Assembly (NCBI GenBank): GCA_030386875.1 | Contig: CM059573.1 | Coordinates: 30,607,891 to 30,671,890, forward strand | Source of the DNA: Morinoia aosen | Taxonomy: Eukaryota; Arthropoda; Malacostraca; Amphipoda; Talitridae | Direction: 5' to 3' | DNA: 64,000 bases | Shown: one piece after another, positions 24,821 to 34,904 of the stretch | Numbering within the stretch: position 1 is the stretch's first letter | Layout of the letters: the number at the start of each line of letters is the position of its first letter | The notes under the pieces: generated by a model | What the model saw: only the letters and a program-made list of their open reading frames with translations | What the model was told of the DNA's origin: nothing | The model's database searches: none | Program-made: the position numbers and the translations under genes

Positions 24821-24987
24821 GCTCCCGGTTGCACGTGCCTCGCCTCACGGGGTGTACAATATTGCACTGGAAGCTTTGGATCTTACAATACATTCACACT
24901 TAATGCATTGTGAATGTATTGACCCATTAAGCTAGCTCAGAACAATATTGTACATCCAATGAGATCGAGGCACGTGCAACTGGGAGC
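24821..24987. mobile_element. Foldback miniature element with an inner hairpin
   Basis: Arms of about 45 bases: GCTCCCGGTTGCACGTGCCT from 24821 and its inverse ending at 24987, continuing to a shared ACAATATTG. The centre contains a second hairpin, CAATACATTCACA (24886-24898), a ten-base loop, and its inverse (24909-24921). The whole can fold into one long imperfect stem. Confidence 0.75.
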
Positions 24988-25474
24988 TCAGGTACATAAG
25001 AAAATACATTAGAAAGGACATAGAATCCCGCTCTTTCTTGAACTTTTATTACAAAAATGAAACATTTTCTACATCAAAATTTACATGAATATCTTACTTC
25101 CATTAATCACAGCCTTCTCACCAATGAAACATCAAAATAATATAGGAATTGAAAATGAAATCACAATTCATTTAAAATGCTGCATGTAACAAACAAATAT
25201 CAACACGTGCACTACATTTTGGGACATATACGTGTACCATTAGGTACAATGAATACCGGCAAAAATGAATAGCATTTCCATAATTTCACTACCTATTTTA
25301 GAATTGATCTGAACCTACCTGGTAAAAATTATAGTACACTTTTATTTCTCACACCTTTTATAAAGGACAAGAATGGACTTGAGCAGTGCAGTGAGTTTCT
25401 AAATTCTGCTACTCACAACTTAACCGAACCAACCGTAGCAATCGCACAAACGTAGTCAACGTTTAAGGGAACGC

Positions 25475-25738
25475 GGAATCTGTGCAGAAAGGGTATAAAA
25501 ACAGTAAGTTGAGAAAAAAGTTCATGATACCCGATCAAAGTTGAAGAAGAAAGTAGTAGGTGCTAAAAAACAGGACAGCAGTGAACCGAAAATATGTGGT
25601 CCATTAACATAACAAAAAATTTTATTTCCGCAAAAAGAAGGCCCACCCAACTCATAGCTCGGGCCCTCACATTTTCCTCCCTGGGAGCGCTAGCTCCCAT
25701 AGATACAATAGTTGGTTCCCTCTGAGGAGTGTCTACAT
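25475..25738 (+). repeat. Dispersed repeat family G, copy 1
   Basis: Shares with copies at 27795 (plus) and 38670 (minus) the blocks GATCAAAGTTGAAGAAGAAA, GTAGTAGGTGCT, AACAGGACAGCAGTGAACCG and CTCGGGCCCTCACAT, followed by CTGGGAGCGCTA. No terminal inverted repeats, so a SINE or a LINE 3' end is possible. The class is not determined. Confidence 0.65.
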
Positions 25739-25741
25739 TAT

Positions 25742-26618
25742 ATCGCGTGTCCCACAAAAATGTATCGGAGTTTTTAAATGAGTATATCTCAGCTTCAAAT
25801 TAACATTTTCAAAATGTATTTTTTTACTATGAATTAAATTTTGTTTCCGTTTCGAATAGTCTAATTTTTTGAAAATCGTTTAATAACCACTTTACAGTGT
25901 TCGATTTACTGAAAGAGGTAGAAAATATAATTGTTCTAAGGAAATGTTTAAAAAACAACAACACTGGTGTCCTTCATTTCTCAATACTTACTGTTAATAA
26001 TAATTTCACACTGATGTAGCCTACATACCACATAGTATTTAAACGCTCTGAGAAGTTTTTTACTCCCTTATTTCATTATTTGAAGACACCTAAAATGCAG
26101 TTCACTAACGAACAAATAATTTTCATCGTATTGGAATATGAGGCAACGAAAAACTGTGAAAAAGTTCGAAGAGCAATTAATGAAAAATTTCCGGAAAGAT
26201 ACTCGTCCGATAAGAAAACTGTGTATCGTACAGTTAGAAAATTAGAAAGAAAATTAAATTCTCCTCTTACTTTTTCACAGTTTGCCGTTGCTTCATATTC
26301 TAATACGAGGAAAATTCTTTGATCGTGAGTGAGCTGCATTTTAGGTGTCTTCAAATGATGAGATAAGGAAGTAATGTATTGAGAAATGAAGAACACCAGT
26401 GTTGCTTTGAAAACTTTTCCTATAAGCAATTAGTTGTTCTACCTGTTTCAGCAAATCGATCACTGTAAAGTGGTTAGTAAACGATTTTCAAAAACTTAAA
26501 TTATCCGAAAAGGGAACAAAATTCATTGCATTGTGAAAAAATACCTTTCATATAAGTCAATTTAAAGCGGATATACAATCAATTGAAAAGTCGGGGACAT
26601 TTTTGTGGGACACCCGGT
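25742..26618. mobile_element. Palindromic mariner-type element: inverted duplication of a 5' end
   Basis: Both ends read ATA-CG-GTGTCCCACAAAAATGT going inward, flanked by TATA. The left arm (25742 to about 26170) and right arm (about 26262-26618) are inverted copies, including the start of a transposase gene in each. Only about 90 bases in the centre are unpaired. The result is two head-to-head 5' ends with no 3' part. The element keeps two proper terminal repeats and so might be mobilised in trans. Confidence 0.8.
26080..26322 (+). pseudogene. Transposase N-terminal fragment (DUF4817-type helix-turn-helix)
   Basis: Reads MKTPKMQFTNEQIIFIVLEYE, then RRAINEKFPERYSSDKKTVYRTVRKLER, matching the pattern of the DUF4817 DNA-binding domain (T-NEQ, R-FP-R, KKT-R-V-KLER). 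The arm on the other side encodes the same start in inverse orientation (around 26345 on the minus strand, LKTPKMQLTHDQRIFLVLEYE). No catalytic domain exists in either. It is a relic that persists because it lies in the arm of a palindromic element. Confidence 0.75.
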
Positions 26619-26623
26619 ATATA

Positions 26624-26965
26624 CAGGGTGTTGTGTGATGCGATGCGCATTTTAACCATAGGCTGAAAAACGCAAAATAAAACGATTGTCAGGAGTGACA
26701 AAACCTCACAGCGTCTTTCTTTTCGAGAAATGATGACCTGAAATAATCATAGATTCCTGTAGAATAGCCTGAAGCGCGTGCCAAAGAAGTTTTATTTTTA
26801 GTCGTTGGCTGCATGTCAATACCATTCTTACGGGAATCTGAAATTATTTCAGGTCATTTCTCGAAAACAAAGCAGTTTCGAGGTTTTGTCACTCATGAAA
26901 ATCGTTTTATTTTGCGTTGTCTGCATTTGGTTAAAATCCGTGCATCGAATTACATAACACCCTTT
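26624..26965. mobile_element. Foldback element with TA-type flanks
   Basis: The left arm starts CAGGGTGTTGTGTGATGCGA; the right arm is its inverse ending AACACCCTT at about 26965. Arms of about 140 bases share CGCAAAATAAAACGATT, GAGTGACAAAACCTC, TTTTCGAGAAATGA and ACCTGAAATAAT. Flanked by TATA on both sides and lying directly against the preceding palindromic element. No coding content. The ends resemble insect Tc1/mariner termini (ACACCCTGTATA type). Confidence 0.75.
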
Positions 26966-27125
26966 ATATATCTTTATATTTATAAATATATATATATGTT
27001 TCAATACAAATAATGCCACATTGATTATTAATAATGGTTTTGTTCAATTTTTCTAGTTTTCGGAAGAGTTTACTTTGATCGGAATCTATTGAATTTAAAG
27101 GCTCCCCTAACGTTTTGTGATTAAA

Positions 27126-27175
27126 ATTTTGCGACGCGTTTCTTCCTGTGTCCACGGACATCATCAGGCTAAAAA
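27126..27175 (-). ncRNA. Hammerhead ribozyme, left arm (degenerate)
   Basis: On the minus strand the order is CTGATGA (27167-27161), a GTCC stem II strand, a loop, GGAA, GAAAC, GCGTC. The core matches the right-arm ribozyme, but GGAC has become GGAA, which loses one stem II pair. Cleavage would follow GCGTC. It is probably weaker than the right-arm copy. Confidence 0.55.
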
Positions 27176-27358
27176 TAGTTTGAGTTGTGCAGCTAATAGA
27201 ATAGAGAATGTACCTTCCACTACGGAACCTAGGTCGCCTAGCCCTCCTCACTTCGCAGACCAACTGTACACCTTCTAACTTGCATCAGCACATTTCTACA
27301 TTCGAGTAACCGCAGCCACTCTGCCCACTTCTCCATTTTATCAGCTGCACAACTCAAA

Positions 27359-27412
27359 CTATTTTTAGCCTGATGATGTCCGTCGACACAGGACGAAACG
27401 CGTCGCAAAATT
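27359..27412 (+). ncRNA. Hammerhead ribozyme of Penelope-like type
   Basis: CTGATGA (27370-27376), one extra T, GTCC, a nine-base loop, GGAC (27391-27394), GAAAC (27395-27399), then GCGTC ending at 27404, the predicted cleavage point. Stem II is GTCC/GGAC. Stem III would be the very short self-complementary ACGCGT, as in minimal retroelement hammerheads thought to act as dimers. Stem I would pair TTTTTAGC before the core with GCAAAA after the cut, with one mismatch. The extra T would have to bulge. Function is inferred from these conserved residues. Confidence 0.7.
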
Positions 27413-27600
27413 TTAATCACAAAACGTTAGGGGAGCTTTTAAATTCAATAAATTTCGATCAAAGTAAACTCTTCCAAAAACTCGAAAAATTGAACAAAAC
27501 CATTATTAATAATAAATGTGGCATTATTTTTAATGAAACCTGTATCAAGGAAGGCTTACCAAAATATACTGAATATATAAACATATATATATTCTTGATA
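27373..27600 (+). pseudogene. Start of a Penelope-like reading frame (truncated)
   Basis: The frame runs MMSVDTGRNASQNFNHKTLG, then SKLFQKLEKLNKTIINN and CIKEGLPKYTEY before AT-rich sequence. The KLEKLNKTI...C-KEGL-PKYT pattern resembles the region before the reverse transcriptase in Penelope-like proteins. The true start is uncertain because the ribozyme overlaps the first codons. No catalytic domain follows. Confidence 0.5.
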
Positions 27601-27794
27601 ATCTATACATCAAGAAATAAACCAATAAATATATCATATTTTATTATTTTCCTAATATAAAGATATATCAACTCAAGTGTACAGAGAGCCATTTCAACGC
27701 TCATGTACATTATATATGCATAGTATTCTCGATAGATCTCTCACATTTTTGTTCATTATGGAAATGATTTGCCTGGAGGGAACATTCTGAAGAT

Positions 27795-28150
27795 TAGATT
27801 ATATGTTAGTTTAGGCCTCCTCATCCGCTACAAAAATAGAACGTATCAAAGAGAGTAAGGAGGAAGGCACCATTTAGCATGGAAATAAGAAAATGAGGAA
27901 TCTATGCTGAAGGGTCATAGAAACAGAAAGATGGGAAAGAAGTTCATGCAACAAGATCAAAGTTGAAGAAGAAAGTAGTAGGTGCTGAAAAAACAGGACA
28001 GTGAACCGATAAATTGTAGTCCGTAACAAAGCAAAAACCTATGTTATTTTAACAAAAAGGCCTACCTAATCTTTAGCTCGGGCCCTCACATTGTACCCCT
28101 GGGAGCGCTACTTCCCATAGATACAATAGTTGTATCCCCCTGAGGGGGGG
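27795..28150 (+). repeat. Dispersed repeat family G, copy 2
   Basis: Matches copy 1 from GATCAAAGTTGAAGAAGAAA to CCCATAGATACAATAGTTG, and extends left to a TTAGATTATA word also seen at the edge of copy 3. It ends in a run of G at 28143-28152. Non-coding. Confidence 0.65.
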
Positions 28151-29395
28151 GGGAGCATTTTGAATATCATTAAAGAACATAAGGGATGAAATTAGAGTTA
28201 CAACGTAAATTTTCAATACCCTGCATCAGCTGGGTGACCAATGCACCAGCAAAAAAAAAAATTTGCAAAAGAGATGCATCATTCATAAATTACATACGTA
28301 GGCACTTAAAGTTGACTGAATGTGCTTGTTTCTTGGCTGGATGCTGAACAGCATTTTAAATAAGTTCAAAGACTGAAAAATATTTCATTAGAGCACCAAA
28401 TGGAAAACAAAGGCAAAGAATAGCACAAAAGAATTTCCTGGCGTTACTAATGCGGTTTTAGAGAAAAAACTAGAGCACAATTAGCTAGCGCAATTATCTA
28501 CCAAAGAAGTATTTGCAATAAACCATAACCTCAAATGATAGATAGGGTGCACTGTTGCGCAGGACTTAATGCACAGAATTACAAATCTTGAAAAACAAAT
28601 TAAACAAGAGAATAGTTGAAGACGACATAGCATGGACAGTAAGAAAATGAATAAAAAATGTCTATCATGACAAGGCAAAACGATAATTACAATATAAAAT
28701 GACCCAAATTCTCATCTCTCGGACCCTGTAGGAGTGCTAAGTCCCGAAAGTGCAAGAGTTATACAACGTTGTGCTATTTTTTGGCCATGATACATATTTA
28801 AAGCAATCGATTTTTCATTATAAACTCACAGTTTTGGTTTATCACGAGCGTTTTCCTCTATTCTCGTTGGCACTGATACAAAGCACTGTGAAAAGCATAT
28901 TGGATTAATTTATTGTTCAATGTCAGCATTTGCACTTATTAATATCTTGAAAATAAGTAACTTATTGTGACATCAATACACATTTGAAAAAACAGTCTTT
29001 GTAGCCACTCAGTGAAAAACTTGCTAATGAATCAAGTGAATGTGAACTGTTCTGTAAACTTGCTCAGTAATCTATCCAGAGTACTCTGATATGAATACCA
29101 CTGTTCTAGTTTCAAAATAGTTGGACGAACAACACTTCACATAACTATGTTTAAAAAATTGAACTCAGCTTGAGCTCGAGAAGTGAAGAGAAAAATCTGA
29201 GGATGAGCATAACGGTTGATCGCCACAACATCCAAGTAAACAATCAATATAATATCAATAAACATGTTTTGGGAATCTGATGCAATACTACGTCACAATT
29301 TGCCTAACGCAATGATTGTGAAGAACACAGTCAAAACACCAAACGCGACCTTTGCAGAGGCAGTAACCGCCAGTACGCTCACGATGACACGCTGT
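28151..29395. other. No gene seen; possible very diverged family G relic near 28.7 kb
   Basis: Around 28715-28765 the order CTCTCGGACCCTGTAGGAGTGC resembles CTCGGGCCCTCACA...GGGAGCGC of family G, but weakly. Nothing else is evident. Confidence 0.3.
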
Positions 29396-29399
29396 CATT

Positions 29400-29637
29400 A
29401 ACTGACAGATCGAACCATGCCGCTTTCAAATGTTACGGCCGTTAATCAACTGAAAATTTTGCGCCTTCGAATCATCCAAGGCCAACTATGAATTTCACGT
29501 CCGAGCTGGACCGCGCTTGGTTTGGGGCGCGTAGAGGCAGTGTTAAAGCAGAGCAGGCCGACTAGCCTATAAATCGTGCATTATCGACCCTCACGTCCTT
29601 AATACACCGGCGATGCGTCCTTGATTTTCAATTGGGA
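29400..29637 (-). repeat. Dispersed repeat family F, copy 3
   Basis: On the minus strand it begins CCCAATTGAAAATCAAGGAC at about 29637 and ends near TTCAAATGTTACGGCC. It is the closest relative of copy 4 at 60.63 kb, sharing AACTGAAAATTTTGCGCC, GAATTTYACGTCCGAGCT and TTAAT-CACCGGCGAT across the interior. Non-coding. Confidence 0.7.
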
Positions 29638-29639
29638 TC

Positions 29640-32600
29640 GAAAGAAATCACCTTCTATAGCGAACAAAAAGTGAGCTGACAAAAACTCCTTCCAAAAGAA
29701 GCTTGAGAACACATAGAAGCTTTTCGTTTGTGTCCAGTTCGCAAACTAGAGAAAAAAGAGTTGCAAAGGAAATACTAAAATCACTGTCACACAGTGGAAC
29801 TGCTGGGCAATAAGATTAAAAAGTTGGAGGAGACAAATATCGTGTGAAATGGACTGAAAAATGATGTAGGTGCGCTCGGCCAGAATATTAATTCACGCTG
29901 CGTGCGTACTCGAATTTCTGCTAAAGACACATTCTAGTTCGATGTCATACGTGAAAAGAGCAGAAAATTAATTTCTAAAAGAACAACTCTCCTAAAAAGA
30001 GGATGTGTTCATGAATAATGTGAAAACAGAGTAAAAGACTGCTAAAAGTTTAAGGCGTTCAAGGTTGAAAGAAAGACTGAAAATGTTTAGCTTCGGCCTA
30101 GATATTCTGATTCAAGAGATTACTGAAGTCGAGTAAGATCAACACGATTATCAAATTTTCCTTCCAATACATTAAAACTTCTTGTCTTTCTGGTGCAGGA
30201 AGTCAACAATAATCTGGGGCATTTTTATTATGAAACATGAAAATTTCACCCCACACCTGGCCTTTTATCAACTCATTTGACTTCAGTGCCTGTTTTGAAC
30301 ATGATAAAAAGAATTTATGAAGAGCCAAACCAAAGCATGCCCTTGAAAGAATTACCAAAAAGATTCTGACCAAAAACTTGAATGGTGAATTCACTCCATA
30401 CTTATCTAAAGAAACTGAAAAAGTCAAAGCCAATGACAAAGACGCTCTTATTGCCTGACAGCAAGGATATAACCCTAGATTTGAAAATAAGCAGAGTTTT
30501 TGAGTACATCTGAACTTTTTTTCAGCTCAGAACAAGCTTGCAGCCACGAGCTTTGATCAAAAGTTGACTTAGATAGTCACAAATGTTAAATGTAAATGTT
30601 GTAAATGATCAAGATTACCATTAATTTTTTTGTCCTGGTTTTTCTTTGTCTATAAGCTCAGAAATATTATTATATTAAGATTCCGTATACCTTTCGAATT
30701 TTTGAATCTCAACTGCTCAAGCCATAATATTTTTGGACAATTCCGAAATATTTAACCGTAATACGTCACATCTCACTTAGTGATGTTTTATAGTTTATTC
30801 TTACTGATTTCGAGACGTGCTTATTTTTTAACGAACAACATTCAGACACTACTTTCGCGTAGAAAATTATCAAAATATAAAATTTATCGAGAATAAAAGT
30901 AAACTGAATATTCTTAAATAAAAAATTTCCGAATATGAAATTCAGTAAGTTCAGTTCCTCACGCAGCGCCGTGTTAAAACAACGTGTTACAATCATTATA
31001 ATGAAGCGAGATGACAAGGCGTACTCTAACCTCGATCTACAGAAAACAGGATGTACATATGTACGAATGCAGTCTCAGAAAAACCACGAGCGATTCCGGA
31101 GCGGCAAGTAAAGGCGAGGATATTTTCGTGTGCATTGTTTCTGATCCTCTTCCCATGACAGCCAGTTCTTGTGAAGGAGCTTCTTGCTCTGCGTACTCGA
31201 GTTGCAGTACCATTCGTGGTTGACAAAATAATATTTACCTTGAATTCTCTATCTATTTATTGTCGTGCCCATCCATATAATATTAAACTTCTGAACCATA
31301 TAAATGGGGTGATTCAATAGTTTATATATATTTCTTCTTAATCTAAACGAAACTTTAGCACACTGCACTAAGAATATCTATTCCTCAGATTAGAGAATAC
31401 AATAATTCTGCTACACAATTCCTCTGTTTTTGGGCCAGAATATTTTCTAATACGTAATTCTTGGTATACATATCCTTCTGAAAAGTACTTTGTGAGATTC
31501 ACGCTACTTAAATGAAAATACTCGAGTAGTGCGAAAGAACACAAAATCCCTAGAGCTAGTTTTTCATTAAAAAGTTTTCAGATCGACGGATTCGATCACG
31601 TAAGAGTATATAGATCAAGCCTTTGTGCAAACAGCTGCGCTCTTTGACTCCTCCGTCGGCGACTTTACTACAGTCGCCGTGACATATAATTTCGTGCTCA
31701 GAATAGAAAGTCACCCACATACTGTAGAGAAACACCAAATTTCAAAATAATAAATGTAGAGACAACTCTTGGGTGATATAAAGTGTTTTTGCAGTAATAT
31801 TTTTTCAAATCGTACAATTGAATTATTCGCATGAATGGAATCAACCTTGATCGTGGGACTAACAAGTCAATTATCAGTTAATTGGAATACACTTGTTTCA
31901 TGTTGTTTCGTCTCATCCTTCGCGGGAATACAAATTTCTATCAACGATTTATAGTGAATAAATAAAAATTGCATGCCAAACAAATCTCATAACCCTCATG
32001 CGCTTTTTTGTTTGCCACTGTGTTTCCTAATTTAACTTATCTCTTCTCTTGAGAGAATGATCCGTCAACTTAAGTTGCAGCTGAGCCATGAAAACGAGCG
32101 AGTTGTCTAGACATAAAAATAGTTTAGATTTTGGTAGTGATTTCGTATTTATTCGCTTCTAGAAAATTGGAATCACTCACAACGTATTCATGAGTAGGAT
32201 ATATCATCAAGGAAAATGATTTAATTCCTTCACACGAACAAACCGGTGAAAATCCAAACAAAACCATTCATTTGCTCTTTTATACGCGAGAGTATACTTT
32301 TGCTTAGGTAAAAAAGGTAACATATTATGTATCGATGAACGCAGGTTTTTAACCGAACATTGCGTTGATTGAATCAATTTATGATTGAAATGCTTCACCG
32401 CAAATGTACCAAAAATAAGTACACAAACTTTCAAATTACGTAGCGACATCATACTTCTCGCGCCAAATGTTCAAACTAGAAACCTTAATTCTTCGTTCTG
32501 GCGCTTGATTTTAAATTTTGTTTAGTCGAAGAAGACTCGACGAAACTTCATAATGAAGCAATCCAATTAAATTTTACTGATAGCGCTCGCATCATGAGCG

Positions 32601-34880
32601 ATTGGTCTTCAAAAGTACTTAGATTAACTTATTATTTGCAGTCTGAAGAAAACAGAGAACAAATTCATTTCGCAGGATTTTCAGCAAGATGCTTTCTTTA
32701 GATAAGTTAGAATGTATTTAGATCATTAACCAACAAAACCAAATTTCACAAAACGATTAAATGATCGGCAATGAAGAACGTATTTGATGTTACGCAAGTG
32801 TCAACTTTGAAACTTATGAACAGCTTTGTGATTAGGTTATCTTCTTCACCAGCCGAGCCGGGGAATGTTAAATGTAGCTCCAAGGGCCTTTTTTCTGCTC
32901 GTGTCTTTTTGACTATCGTAAAAAACACCATGCGTTAGCTCACTAGCTCACCTAAAGGAGAGCAAGCTAAGCCTTTGTGAATCATTTCTAGGTTAAAGAA
33001 TTTATTGAGCATGAATTATTTTCAGTAGATATATTTAACAATATAAATGCTGAGTAAAAAGCTCGTAGAGTTGGTTGTTTAAAATATTTTGTAAGGTTAC
33101 TGATATAATATTGATCTATTTGATGAAGTTAAAGTAATTATTCTGGTCTAGCTTCGGTTTTCTAATTTAGCTTTTAAACCGGTTGTGCGAAGTCACGTAA
33201 CTTGATGCTAACATATCAAAGGCTTGCACGCAGCTGAAATACTTTTATTGAAGGACATTAATCAAGGCCGAAATAAGTAAAATTTTCTCTCGTAGCCTCA
33301 TGAGAATTTTCAAACTTAAACAGGGGTTTGAACTGAGGTGAACCTTGTGAGCATGAAGTAAATCAAGCTAGTTTTCATTCAATATTGTAGTTATCAGCAT
33401 CCTCTGTTTCAAAACTCTCGCTATTAATACACTTCATACAACTGTTAAATACATTCATGCATTTGTTTTCCTTGAACCTAGTATCCAAATCGTGAACTCC
33501 GAGAACTTCTACACGATAGCGTCTTATTAACTGAATGCTATTACGCAGGCTAGTGAAATCGCTGAAGTAACTTAGTGCTGTGAGTATAGATACTCGGGAA
33601 ATTCATTTCTCTGTAACTTGATTGAGGATGATGACACGTTTTCACGCATTTCTAGAGTGCTTAACGCCATAATGCTAGAACTCCTTATCTTGCTCTCTGT
33701 AGCCATTCAAATGTGCAGCGACCATTACAACCTCACAAACCTGCCGCTATCTGCTCGCTGTGGAGTCATAGCACAGTGAGATGACCGATTAAAACTGACG
33801 TTATGGACCATCAAATGATCCTCATTATTGTTATTACAGATTTGTTCAGTTGTTCATACATTGCGAAAATCCTTCGATGGCAGAGGATGGAAAAAAATTA
33901 TTCTTGTATAAAATGGCCGTGTATTTCGTCTATGAAGCAGAACTATTTAAGATCGCGTATTTCGGCTTCTCCCTGGAATAAAGTCTGAGTAATTCTTATC
34001 GAAGCTGTCCTGTCAGAAAACGAAAAGATTTCATGCGAAAATGTAAGATGGGTGAGAAGTTTTTGTAATGGAACGAACAATTATTAAAGTTATTCAAAAA
34101 GGAGTCAATTCATTGAATAAAAACAATAATTGTGGTAAATATAAATAATTATTCGTATATTTTTCGAGTTTTTATTAGAATAAGGTGGAAAATTGATGCA
34201 CGCAGAATTTCTTAAGACCTTTTCGGGACTTCGATCAGTTCAGTCAAAATTGGTAAAGCATTGGATACTGAAGACAGCTTCACCTCTCGAGTTAAATTCA
34301 TTTTTATCGATTTCAGCTATTGCAAACTGTAATCGGAATAAATTTGATTGCTGTTTAGCATTGAATGTGTTATTAGTTTTCTCTGGTTTGAGACATTTCG
34401 CTTGATGATTTGATTGAAGTGTTTGTTTAGTTCTCACTCGTGGATCACAGATTTGTTAGATGTTTCGGTACCGGTCGTGTTTCGTTGAAAAATTATTAAT
34501 GAATAACAGAAAAACATTTAGAAACTGACCAAGTAAGAATAGGCACAAAGCCTTGTGGATCATTAATTTACAGGATGATGTGTATACAAGAAATTTTCCC
34601 CTGAAGTTGGGATGTAAACGTTTCGAGGTCATCAACGGCGATGAAGCTAGTGATCGAGTTCATTGAAGGGTGGTTCTGAATTTAATCCAGATTCTCAGAT
34701 CAGATAGAAGATTGATTGTGAATTCGAAACGTTTTAACAAATATAAAGAAATGCGCATAGAATCAGGTAGCATAATTAAGCGCATAATTATGTAGTATCC
34801 GTAACATGTAAGTGGAGATGTAATTTTTCCACTAGTAGTTGAGCACTGATTACAAGGCTAGTGTAGTACGGCAGTAGAAT
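29640..34880. other. Long unassigned stretch, no gene recognised
   Basis: About 5.2 kb without repeats I can detect. The 29.64-30.45 kb part has coding-like words broken by many stops and may be a decayed gene or element. At 31011-31226 a less AT-rich block is open on both strands (plus MTRRTLTSIYRKQDVHMYE; minus MSTTNGTATRVRRARSSFTR). It could be an exon, but I see no family and no decisive splice sites. 32-34.8 kb looks like ordinary intronic or intergenic sequence. Confidence 0.3.
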
Positions 34881-34904
34881 GCTGGAGCATTTCTTTCACG
34901 CCTG

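Larger units (their letters stand above)
26998..27538. mobile_element. Penelope-like element remnant: head-to-head inverted 5' repeats
   Basis: Two arms of about 210 bases (26998-27208 and 27330-27538) are inverted copies with roughly 90 percent agreement by eye, separated by about 120 unrelated bases. Each arm carries a hammerhead-like core followed by the start of the same open frame (MMSVDTGRNASQNFNHKTLGE, then KLEKLNKTIINN). Penelope-like retroelements are known to carry hammerhead ribozymes in their terminal repeats, often with inverted extra copies, which this matches. No reverse transcriptase or GIY-YIG domain is present, so the element is a terminal fragment. Confidence 0.75.
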
